DNA from: Owenia fusiformis
Taxonomy: Eukaryota; Annelida; Polychaeta; Sabellida; Oweniidae
DNA length: 64,000 nt
Reading direction: 5' to 3'
Assembly: GCA_903813345.2 (NCBI GenBank)
Contig: CAIIXF020000002.1
Span: forward strand, 8,579,555-8,643,554
Each line of letters begins with the position of its first letter. The first letter of the stretch is position 1. The position numbers and the translations under genes are program-made. The notes under the pieces are model-generated. The model searched no databases and had not been told where the DNA came from. It saw only the letters and a program-made list of their open reading frames with translations. Below, one piece after another: positions 22,366-32,159 of this stretch.

Positions 22366-24540
22366 TAATATATTCATTTAATATTTAACCAGTTGATCAA
22401 GTTGTAGGTCACAGAATGTTTGTCTTTTTGTACCTCCCCCCCCCCCACCTCAACACACTCACCTAACAGATAAGGGAAATGGGTAATGGAGGGATGGGGG
22501 GGGGCAAGATGAACAGAATGTCAATTTCAGAAATTGTATCGCAATATTGATGTTCATTGATCAATCAAATTCAGTGTCTACGCAGTGAACATTTGTATAG
22601 AATTGATGACAAATTCTAGTGATTTGTATTGTAAAATGTGCAATACTATTTTTCTAGATGTATTTTATATATTGATATCATGCAGATATTTATTTACTAT
22701 ATATTATATTAATCATAGCAATATTTTGTGATCTAGTTTTAAAAAGATAGCAGTGTAGAAAATTGTAAAATTGATCATATGAGATGTAAAATAATAATAA
22801 ATATAAATAAAGAAGAGTATTAAATATTTATGCATTTTTTGTTATTTTTTCATATTTTGGCGTATTTTAGACCTTGAGCTTAGTTCAGTAAGATCTTCAC
22901 TTAATAATTATGTACGAGGGTTGTCCCATAAGTAATGCACTATATGCTCTAACTTTATCAATGATTGATATTTTTCCATGAATTTTCAGTAAATGTTTCT
23001 TAGAGACATTTTGATTATTCTACATTTTTTCATGTTGATTGATAAAACTATATTGATGTTATAATAAAATCAAGTTGGTGAGTTTAGGTAGGGTGGGGCA
23101 GGTTATACAGTCACATCAAAAGGAATAAAAAATGTAAATATGAAATAATTAATCAACAAATACCATTTTGTGTAGCTGTAAGAACTATGCTAAAAAATAT
23201 AGTTTGAGATACTAAATTACGATGGGGACCTCTTCTAGATTTAATGAAAGTATATTATATATTGCACATGTTCCATTTCACATTTTCTCAAAATATTGCC
23301 CTTTTCATGTTATGTACTTTTGATGCCTGTCAAGTCAAACACTCTCGGCAATTTCTTCCAATGTGATTTATCAGGAGGAGTGAGTAGCTCCCATAATTCT
23401 TTCATATTCTATCATATTCGGGGATTCCCCATTACATCATCTCTTGCATCATCTCCAATCAAATTGCAGGATTCGATCACGTGAACAATCATGAGCACGT
23501 GCTCTCTCAGTGCTGTGCATGCGCAGAGTTAAATTTGAAATCAAAAAGACTTGCATACACATTTGAACATTTAATGGAGTTGATATAACGTTTGATTGAT
23601 AATTTCCCTCCGATTATCTCAACCATGGTGGTATCCTGTGTGAGTGGAACACCTTTGGTATGGCTAAAAAGTGTTCCACTTGGGAGATGTTCCACTTACA
23701 GAGGTAATAAGTCAATAGGCTGCAGGACTTTGAAGTGTTCTACTAATGAAGGTGTTCCACTTACAGAGGATGTGTTCCACTTTACAGGTTTCACTGTATT
23801 TTGAAAGAAATTTGCAGAAATAAGTAATGAACTTTAGGGATTTTGGGATAAAGCAATGCAATACAGAAATAAAATAACAAGGCATTAACATGACAAAATG
23901 TCACCACCTAGTTGAAGCAAGATGAAAAAAGACCTTTTTGACCTTGCAGAGGTCGTTCAAGGTCAAATCTATTTTGACCTTGAGAATGTCATTGAAGGTC
24001 AAATCTATAGTCAGATTAGAACTGTTGAGAACTTGTAGATGATTTTGGAAATAAAAAATTGGTCAATTTGAAGCAAGTTGAAAAAAATACATTTTTGATC
24101 ATTTTTGACCTTAAGAAGGTCATTGAAGATCAAATCTCAAATCTTAAGTCAGATCTGAACATCCGATAACTTAAAGATAATTTTGAAAAAAATTGGTCAA
24201 TTTGAAGCAAGTTGAAAAAACAACTTTTTAACCTTTTTTTTACCTTGAAAAGGTCATTGAAGGTCAAATCTTAAATATAAAGTCAGATTTGAACTTCTGA
24301 AAACATGTAGATGATTTTGAAAACAATTAAAGTCAGTCTATACAGTAATTGTTTAACTATTGGAAGTTGTAAGAATTTGTTACAGATGCCCACCGCCAAC
24401 CGCCATGAAAAAAAGGTAGACCATAACAGTATGTCACCACTTTTTGGTGGTGGCATAACTAGAAGACTCAAACTGGACTTGGTGATCAATCGAAAGACAG
24501 AACATCAATTTAAGTTTTAACAAAGCTCATATTCTACATA
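22366..24540. other. Intergenic, no gene seen
   Basis: Holds C/G homopolymer runs (22438-22505), a lone mariner-like end near 22914 (acgagggttgtcccataagtaatgca), a GTGGAACAC-type repeat (23638-23800), tandem AGGTCA-rich repeat material (23920-24310) and a GTCACCACC-type repeat (24367-24460). A near NRF-1 motif, TGCATGCGCAG, lies near 23516. Confidence 0.5.
23920..24310 (+). repeat. Tandem partial copies of the AGGTCA-rich repeat
   Basis: About three degenerate units of roughly 110-130 bp share ttgaagcaagttgaaaaa, then tgaccttgagaaggtcattgaaggtcaaatct. They belong to the family at 9333-10310 and 19236-20026. Confidence 0.7.
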
Positions 24541-24546
24541 TTTATT
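24541..24546 (-). promoter_or_regulatory. Candidate poly(A) signal downstream of NDUFC2
   Basis: TTTATT on the plus strand reads AATAAA on the minus strand, about 450 nt after the stop codon. Nothing else distinguishes it. Confidence 0.3.
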
Positions 24547-24997
24547 GTATACCAATGACAGATACTGCTTGGGCAAGCAATCAATTTTCACAATAAACAT
24601 ATGTTGCTATGGATACAAGAGTGTAAACATTTCAACTTTTGCACAAAAGTAGGTAGCAACAACACCAATCCAAAGTAGTTCAAAAATTCTGATATCTTGG
24701 CATTTGTTTCAGTTAATTTGCAATTACATGGATACTCCTACGTTTACTACAAAACCATCAATCTAATCTACTCATCACTCATAGATATATATTTTAAATG
24801 TTTAAATTTCAAATTCTTCTAAATAAAAATCAGTCCAATTATACATCTGCAATATTTTGTTAAAACATCTTTGAAACTTTGAAATCGAAGTGTTCATGGT
24901 TCCAATTTTTCCATCATTTAACATCAAATTATGGTATTTTTGATTTTAAATAGTTTTTTGGCATCTATGTACAAATTCCCTAAGCATGGTTCAGTGT

Positions 24998-27900
24998 TCA
25001 CCGAATCGGGGTCCATGGCTCTAGAACCTCTTTGAAGTAAACTTTAATATCTGAAAATACACAAAGAAATTCATTATTTTAACATTTTATTTATATCGGC
25101 AAGACAGATCTACTGCACATGCATGTCATAGTGAAGTGAAATCAAAGATATTTTGACCCATAAGACGGGTATCATAAGCAGCAGGCAACAGGCAATTTTC
25201 ACCGGTTGTTCTCACAAAATTGCCTGTTGTTTCTAGGGACTTTTCAACTCTTCCATGTGAAATTTGTGATTTCTATTAATTTTGCCTGTTGTTTTCACCT
25301 ATTTAGCCTGTTGTGAGAAATTCTAGTGAAACCCTGTAAGAAATGTGAAAAGGATAACTTTACATGACAATCTGGGGCAATGTAGCTAGCTTTTGTAGAA
25401 GAGGGATTCACTTTTCAAAAAGTCCAGGAGGAGGGGGTTTACATTAGACAACTTGGCCAAAAATCCCTTGAAAAAAACTGCATTATTTTGTTTTGGTCAT
25501 ACTGGCATGATGACTGCAAAGATTTTCCAGCAGTAGTAGATTTTGTTAAAGCTGGTAAAAGTGTTAAATTTCCTGTTGTGTCCGTAGCCCCCTTGCTTTA
25601 AAAGGTTTGAAAGGGAGTATCAAACAATGGTTCTCCATTTTAATTGCTCTCATCTTGGGCTACACTGATGCAAAAATAAAAACAGTTGTCCTCCAATCTT
25701 TCTAATTTTACATGGTGAGAAACATGAAATGAAGTGTCCATTACCCTGTAGTGTCCGTAACCTAGTTGAACTAAATCACACATTATTTACAAGTGTTTGC
25801 CTGTTTGTTACATGTTCCTGTTATGAACATACAAAACAGACACTTGCTCATTAATATCCTTATTTGGCAGTGTAGGAGTATATTTGCTAGCAAGGGCTAC
25901 GGACAGTGACACTACGCAACACATTTGCGCACAATAGCGTGAAACAGCCATTTGGGATTTATAATTTTTTACATGTACAGATTACAGAACTCAGGGTACT
26001 GAACACTGAGAACTTTGTTAGCTTATTATCTATGATGCAACCCCTTCCATTTTCTTTAAACAAAACTCAATCTTGACACGTTTGATAATTATGCTTATGG
26101 TGCTATGGAAGTTAACAGGAAATGACAAAACAAAAAATGTCAAAACCATGCTGGATTTTGAAAAAATTTTGAACCAAGATAACAGAGTTCTCTTTGGACC
26201 TTCAGTCAGTTTAACTAGTTCCACATATCATTTACATGACTGGGAACACAATGGAAATGGTCAGAATGACCATAAACATGATGAAATAACCTTTTCAGCC
26301 CTCTGAAAATGTGACTGAAAAATAGCTATGAGTAAAGTCCATTTCACTGCTTCATTTCGTCAGTAGAATGGCAAAAATAAGAAATTGGGAGACCATTGTG
26401 CAATAATATATGGAAAAGTATATTCATAATGTACATGAATGACATTTGTATATTTCAGATTTTTTAGTTTTTCGTGCAATAAGCCTGCGCCGTCTTGTAA
26501 ATTGAAGAATTTCAGCCATGTTAATCTTATTGAAAATAACATGGCAGAGAAACATCCAAACATAAGAGGCCACACACTTTATAAGCTAAACTAGAAGCAA
26601 TCCAAGATATACAAATGTCATTCATGTACATTATGAATATACTTTTCCATATATTATTCCACAATGGTCTCCCAATTTCTTATTTTTGCCGTTCTACTGA
26701 CGAAATGAAGCAGTGAAATGGACTCTAGGTGCTCAGGAAAGGTCACTGAACAGAATCTTTTGACTTTTTCTGACTTTTTCATTTTTTGTTTTGTCATTTC
26801 CTGTTAACTTCCATAGCACTTTATCAAGGAATAAATAAATTGAATATCTATAAAAGAAAACTATTTCTGATGCATAAAATAAGAGAGCATAGAAATAAAA
26901 CTGTCCAATTTTATTTTCTCAAGGGCAAGAACTGCATGTTTGGGACAAGTTTTTCAAGAAAAATACCCTGGAACTTTGATTTTTCAACTCACCTGGGAAA
27001 TCTTCAGGATGTCTGCGAACGTAATCTTGTATCAACATGTCTTTCTGGAGGAGACGTTTCTTCTCAAAATTAGCCGCAACCTGGGAAACTGCATACCCTA
27101 CGGTCCCTCCTATGATGTGACGTTGAATTGCTGAAAAACAAACAATAAAATTGCAGTAAATTCCTTGTTCTGAATCCAGTGATTGAAGGTGAAACTTTAA
27201 CAAGAAAATGCAGCAAACTCCTCGAGTCGAGGTCTCCAAGTCAAAAAAATGCCCGACCCTCTCATATCTGTTGATTATCCCTGTTTATAACTGATTCAAG
27301 AGCGTGGCACTGAACGAACATATATGCCTATTTGTTATTTGTTTAGTTGTTGGTTGGGTAACATGTTAATGACGTCACAAATGATGCGAAGAATCTTTAA
27401 ACCAATCAGTGAAGTCTATATTAATTGTTTGTTTAGTTGTTGATGTGGCAATACGTGTCTGACGTCACGGGTGATTGCATCATATTCCAGTCACGCCATT
27501 TTACGACATTGCATAATTTTAGCTGATTTTGGCTTCATTTCACTTTATTTAAAAGACTTTTAAAAATATATCAATGAGTCAGTATTTTTTCTTATAAATA
27601 TTAATATTTGAATTTGAGGTCAAAGTCCGAACATTTGATCAACTGATTGAAATCACATTTTAAAGAGGTGAAGAAGTGAATAATTACAGGAGCAAACGTG
27701 ATCAATGGTTCGAGGTCTCCCGCAAAGTAGTCGCTACGCTCCTACTTCGCGCTGGGTCGCGAGTAAATCTCAGGCACGACATGGAAATCTGAAATTATAG
27801 AGGGCGCAAATCCAAGTGCACTTGTACCGGAAGTCTGTCTAAATATGGCGGGACTACACAAATTCGACCTACTTTTGTACCACGTGATGTGTTTTAGCCA

Positions 27901-30208
27901 ATAGCTGAGGGGCTGCTAGATGTCTGTCAAGTTATAGTATTTATGTCTCAAATAAAAATGCATTATATCTCATCTTATATTGGACTTTTAAGTTACATTA
28001 TTGAACCCATTAACAGCACACTAAGTGATTTTTCCCGATCCAAAAATTTCTTCTGAGCCCTTGGTGTTCTTAATTCTAAGTGATTAATCTTGATCCAAGG
28101 TGATTGTTATTGATCTTAAGTGATAATGTTTTTGATCCTTAGAAATATCCTCATGATCTTGATCTTTGGTATCTGTCTTGATCCTTAGGGATTGGGTCGA
28201 TCCTAAACAATTTTACAGGTGATTGTTCTTAATCTTAAGTGATTGTTTTTATTACTTTAAATTTTTCTTGACTCTTCTGGGCAATTGTTTGGTTGTGATT
28301 CTTAATATTTTGTTTTGATACTGTGATTGTACTCAATTGTTCTAATCTTAGTTGATTGTCCCTGGTTTAGGTGATTGTTCCTGATCATAAGTGATTTACC
28401 TTGATCCTTGATATTTTTTCTTTACTAAGCTCGGTCAGTACGTGGTTGATTGTTTTAGATCATATTAATTGGTCCCTATATGATTTGTAATCGTGCTGGT
28501 CAAATGTGGTTGTACAATGTACAATAGACTATTAAAGTGTGAATATCGATTGCCGAGTCGTATCCAATGATCCTGGGCCTATCGTAAAATGAAAGCTTTG
28601 AATATGTTGTTGCCTTTAAAAATGTATCTATTTTCCATGTATGCAACTCGAATTTGTGCACATACCTTATAACGATCGATAATGGCAAAGGAAAATCCTC
28701 TAATTCTTCGTCATAATTTCTCCTTCGACGTCCGCCATTTTTTATTAAACCGGAAGTTTGTTCTCTGACGTCCACGCAATGTTTTTTCACTTTTATTTCA
28801 GATTATGCTTCGGATTCAACATTTAATGCTTTCTAATATTAATTAAGTGTTTTCTATCAGAAAGATTTCATAAAAAGACTCACACTATCAGAGATTTTAT
28901 CGATTCGAGCAGCCAGAAAAATTAGTTTCAATTTCACCCGCTAGGTGTTTCGACGTCGACTTGGAAAGAATTTGAAAAATCTATGAGTGGGACTCCTTGT
29001 ATGGAATTGTAGATTCTAAACGATTTGCCAGTTCTACCGGTTAATGAATATTGCCATATGCATACATTTTTATAAAATAGGAATAAGGAAGAAGATGTTG
29101 GACCAAACTTCACCCCGATAGCTCAGAAAAGGTAAAATTTCTACATTTTTCTCTCCACAGACCTTAGAGCCGCTTTAAGGTTCAGCTGGAAAGTAACATT
29201 TTGGTAAAAAATTGCTATACCTCCACATGTTATTTTCTGGTACAAAATTAAGTATGAAGGCATATGTGTATTTCCTTGCTTTTTTCAGGAAAGTATCATT
29301 ACACTGTTTTCTTTTAGAATATCTGGAAACAGGTCAATGGTAGCTCCTGTGTTGTCTGGAAACTTTGAAAGAAAATTTGGAAAAATAGAAAGTGTGAAAT
29401 ATCAGAATTTCCTGGAGTTCCCATTGAACGCCCACTAGATATTTTAAAAGAAGACAATGTAATGATACTTTCCTGAAAAAAGCAAGGAAATTGACACATG
29501 GCTTCATACTTTATTTTGTACCAGAAAATAACATGTGCAGGTATAGCAATTTTTTACCAAAATGTTACTTTCCAGCTGTACCTTAATATACTAGTATTGT
29601 CCAAAATTTCCCGGGAAATCTCATTTCATTTCGCCGTGTGTAAAATGAATATGCGCCCTCTATAATTTCAGATTTCCATGTCGTGCCTGAGATTTACTCG
29701 CGACCCTTCGCGCTGCCTTCGGCAGAGGTTACTCTACCGAGCTGACAGAAGTCAGCTCTGGGAACTTCCGTTGGCATTGCAATGAAGAGAATAAATTGAG
29801 CGCATGCGCAAAAAATTAAGAATGGTGCGCGCCGGAACAGAAATTTCTCCAATTTAACTGCAAATTACACAACAAATAGAACTTGTTGACACCACACTTC
29901 AAAAAAAGGGCAAGTAATATTCAATTATCTTCCTAAATACCGTTACTTATGCCAGCGCACCAGCTGGAAGTTGGGGAAAAACGCTTCACACGTCGGTATA
30001 TTCTAACGGTGTGTCAGCTGGCTTTTGAGCCAGCTGTGTTCAGTAAGGCAGAGGAGACCTCGAAAAAATCAATTCATTTTTACTCACAAGAAAAAAAAGG
30101 TTTCGCTTGAGTTCTATTCACAACTGCTGCCAATCCAACACCAGTTGCTACGTAAAGCAATTCCTTAATTGTCGGCACACGCTGCTTTTTATTGTAATCA
30201 TCATCCAT
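24998..30208 (-). CDS. NDUFC2: NADH dehydrogenase (ubiquinone) 1 subunit C2 homologue, 3 exons, 103 aa
   Basis: Minus-strand exons 30088-30208, 26993-27130 and 24998-25050 join in phase (1, 1) to 312 bp. The protein starts MDDDYNKKQRVPTIKELL, has two short hydrophobic segments (about residues 14-30 and 46-62) and ends HPEDFP, then DIKVYFKEVLEPWTPIR, followed by TGA. The (L/R)HPEDFP...Y..(I/V)....HP(I/V)R-type C-terminus is the hallmark of the complex I membrane-arm subunit NDUFC2 (B14.5b); the length is close to the family's roughly 119 aa. By family knowledge it is a non-catalytic accessory subunit of complex I in the inner mitochondrial membrane. Intron 1 (about 3 kb) contains a 1.95-kb TIR element; intron 2 contains nested inverted repeats. 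Confidence 0.92.
25165..25340. repeat. GCAACAGGCAATTTTC-type dispersed repeat, longest copy
   Basis: Contains two kinds of (T/G)CCTGTTGTTTTC blocks and ends tctagtgaaaccctg. Shared with 13110-13215 and fragments elsewhere. It lies within intron 2 of the NDUFC2 homologue. Confidence 0.6.
26098..26823. repeat. Nested inverted repeats in NDUFC2 intron 2
   Basis: Outer arms (about 26098-26145 and 26778-26823) share gtgctatggaagttaacagg in inverted orientation. Inner arms (about 26335-26459 and 26612-26728) share some 115-125 bp, including tttgccattctactgac-like and catgaatgacatttgta blocks. Probably a non-autonomous foldback transposon; no confident TSD found. Confidence 0.7.
27340..27480. promoter_or_regulatory. 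Two CRE palindromes in a ~90-bp duplication
   Basis: Perfect TGACGTCA sites at 27370-27377 and 27460-27467 each follow a tttgtttagttgttg block, so the second unit is a diverged tandem duplicate. The site lies in intron 1 of the NDUFC2 homologue. CRE is an established CREB/ATF site; regulatory use here is inference. Confidence 0.4.
28014..28470. repeat. Degenerate ~20-25-bp tandem repeat (GTGATTGTTCTTGATCTTAA type)
   Basis: Many imperfect repeats of gtgattgttcttgatcttaa and ttgatccttag lie within the TIR element; the period is irregular. Confidence 0.6.
29175..29586. repeat. 412-bp palindrome, 141-bp arms
   Basis: Arms 29175-29315 and 29446-29586 are inverted copies at over 90 percent identity around a 130-bp loop. 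They lie inside the 27754-29706 element. The RNA would fold into a long hairpin. It may be a MITE nested inside the larger transposon. Confidence 0.85.
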
Positions 30209-30290
30209 GTTTGGCTAAAATGTGAACAAATACTTCTAAAAGTTTTGAACGGAAGTAAGAATAAAAATTTGACGCATGCGCAATGAAATA
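30209..30290 (-). promoter_or_regulatory. Proximal promoter candidate of NDUFC2 (ETS and NRF-1-like sites)
   Basis: Upstream of the start codon are an ETS-like CGGAAG (30250-30255) and ACGCATGCGCAA (30272-30283), one base from the NRF-1 consensus YGCGCAYGCGCR. NRF-1 and ETS/NRF-2 sites are typical of nuclear respiratory-chain genes; the function here is inferred. A perfect GCGCATGCGCA also lies in intron 1 at 29800-29810. Confidence 0.4.
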
Positions 30291-30309
30291 TTTGATGTAC
30301 CCGAACTAT

Positions 30310-30817
30310 GTAAATTCACAGTAGACGTTTTAAAACGTATTCTTAACAATACTTGTAACTGATTGACAAGAAAAATCTAGCTATGTATATCTATTGGTTT
30401 ATGTAAATCTTTAATTTTACCGTAATTTTATGGAAATAATCCAATAAAATAAAATTAAAATTTGAAGTTTGCTTACATATTTAGAAAAAGTCAGGGTAAG
30501 TTGATAGACTCTAGTTCTCAAACTTCCCACAACCGTGAAAATATGACCTTTTCTCTAGTTACAGGGCATATGTTGCAAAGTATTAGGTAAGAAGTAACAC
30601 TTGGTACTATAGTCATAAGTTATGCGCAGAGAAATCAAGAGGAAGGGGGCCTAAAAGTTGTATTGAAAAAAATCACAGGCCTAGGCCAGGGACAAGAGTT
30701 CAAGTTCAACGCCCCCCCCCTCACTCACTGTGTAAACTTTCGTACTGGGAAACTTTACTTACTGGTGTAATGACCTTTGATAGCTAGTCGCTACAACAGT
30801 CTCAGCAGAAGTGGCTA
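30310..30817. other. Intergenic, no gene seen
   Basis: AT-rich sequence with a C-run at 30712-30720; no exon or element recognised. Confidence 0.4.
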
Positions 30818-30882
30818 GCCCCTTTGGCTGAATCGTTAGAGCATCTGCCTCAAGAGCAGAAGGCCTTGGGTTCGATTCCCAC
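30818..30882 (+). pseudogene. tRNA-like sequence, 5' part (anticodon CAA), interrupted by transposon
   Basis: Bases 1-65 of a 73-nt cloverleaf: acceptor GCCCCTT, D-arm GCTG...GAGC, anticodon stem TCTGC/GCAGA with loop CTCAAGA (anticodon CAA), T-arm with loop TTCGATT. The remaining 3' acceptor strand AATGGGC and base 73 lie at 32152-32159, beyond the inserted element. Rejoined pairing is good except one acceptor mismatch and weak closing pairs. A CAA (Leu) anticodon without the long variable arm of leucine tRNAs suggests a tRNA-derived SINE head or pseudogene. The box B core GGTTCGATTCC is intact. Confidence 0.6.
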
Positions 30883-32142
30883 GGGGTCAACCCAGTTGTC
30901 CGAAACCCAATTCTCCGAAACCCAGTTTTCCGAAACCCAGTTTTCCGAAACCCAGTTGTCCGAAACCCAGTTGTCCGAAAACTAGGGAATCCTATCTAAA
31001 AGAAATACAATTTCTTAAAACGAATCTTGTCCGATCTCTGCAAATCACGACAACATAACATTGGAATCACGTTGACATCATTCAAAAATTAGGCTAAATA
31101 TGCTAAGTCTATTACGTTAATTGTTTAATATGTAGCCTACGAAAGTTCATGGGTAACTTGAGAACTACAAAATACAACCAAATACTTTTCGAACGTACAA
31201 TAGCAATATATTTCTCACCTAACGTCTTTATAGTTTTAGGAACGTATTTTATACTATATCTGCCTAAATGTAGTTATCTAGTGTTCACAAAGTTTTGAGA
31301 CATATTTTATCTAGATCCATCAGAAATTAACTTATCCAATAAATTATTTTACTAGTTCTAGTATCTTGCATGACCGTTCATAAGAATTCTTTAATTCTAC
31401 CTCGTTCCCAATAAGCCTACGTCCTCAGACAGACAAGAAATTGAAGTCACACCCGTTTCCCGTTTGTTTGCGTGACAGAATATGCCACGCAAATTTATAC
31501 GTATACGCACTTTCTCTGATTATTTTCAAGCAAATACATTTCAGGAGAAGAACATAAAAAACAAATGCCGGAAACGAATGCCGAAAAATAAATCCCAAGT
31601 TTAGAATGTTTTGTTCTTTTACGATTTGATAAGAGACAGAGACCATAAGAAATTAAATCAGTGACGAAATATTTTGACAACGTAATATGTATACTGTTTT
31701 ATTCTTAAAGTTCGATGCGTTAACTTATTTTATCTGATTCAAAATAGGTGTCATTTTATTTTGCCTATATAAAAGAGATTGGAGAAGATAAGATAAACTG
31801 TTCAGTAATATATATTCTGTTTTAATAACCTTATCTAGAATCACAATGTAAAATAAATCCCCCCCTGCCATTCTGGTAACGCCATGCAATGAATGGATGC
31901 AATTCAAAGTGACGGAGAGAGATCTATGAACATCAGAATGCGTTCATGCCATTAATTTGGCCAAATACATTGCATGAAACTGGCCTAAGGTTAAGAACGT
32001 CCCCCCTTTCTCTAAATTATCATTATATTTTTCGGAGTAATGGGTTTCGGACAACTGGGTTTCGAAGAACTGGGTTTCGGAAAACTGGGTTTCGGACAAC
32101 TGGGTTTCGGAGAACTGGGTTTCGGACAACTGGGGTGCACCC
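30883..32142. mobile_element. 1,260-bp foldback/MULE-like element with tandem-repeat TIRs, 9-bp TSD
   Basis: Both ends are inverted arrays of a 15-bp unit (core CCGAAACCCAGTTGT): about six units on the left (30890-30985) and six to seven on the right (32038-32135). Outermost bases GGGGTCAACCCAGTTG and the complement of the right end match at 13 of 16. The direct repeat GATTCCCAC abuts both ends (30874-30882, 32143-32151). Tandemly repeated TIRs and a 9-bp TSD are the signature of foldback elements, allied to MULEs. The 1-kb core has no credible ORF, so the element is non-autonomous. Confidence 0.85.
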
Positions 32143-32151
32143 GATTCCCAC

Positions 32152-32159
32152 AATGGGCA
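32152..32159 (+). pseudogene. tRNA-like sequence, 3' acceptor strand
   Basis: AATGGGC plus discriminator A pairs with GCCCCTT at 30818-30824 once the transposon and one TSD copy are ignored. The following 32160-32260 could be a SINE body. Confidence 0.55.

Larger units (their letters stand above)
27754..29706. mobile_element. 1,953-bp TIR element with 8-bp TSD in NDUFC2 intron 1
   Basis: A 55-bp apparently perfect inverted repeat (27754-27808 against 29652-29706, starting GGGTCGCGAG) is flanked by the direct 8-bp duplication TTCGCGCT (27746-27753 and 29707-29714). An 8-bp TSD fits hAT or related cut-and-paste families; a long GC-rich TIR starting GGG also recalls MULEs. No transposase is present. 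The interior carries ETS-like CCGGAAGT and ATGGCGG motifs near both ends (27828-27850, 28735-28757 minus), a TGATCTTAAGTGATTG-rich degenerate tandem tract (28014-28470) and a 412-bp palindrome. Confidence 0.88.

Noticed and set aside
22914-22945. Lone CGAGGGTTGTCCCATAAGTAATGCA, mariner-like terminus
   Set aside because: No matching inverted end or TSD found nearby, so no element could be delimited.
28500-28790. 96-aa minus-strand frame ending DEELEDFPLPLSIVIR
   Set aside because: Starts without ATG and lies inside the 27754-29706 transposon; kept only as a possible captured exon fragment.
30883-30889. GGGGTCA as the 3' acceptor strand of the tRNA-like sequence
   Set aside because: It belongs to the inserted element; AATGGGC at 32152 pairs better with GCCCCTT and fits the 9-bp TSD.
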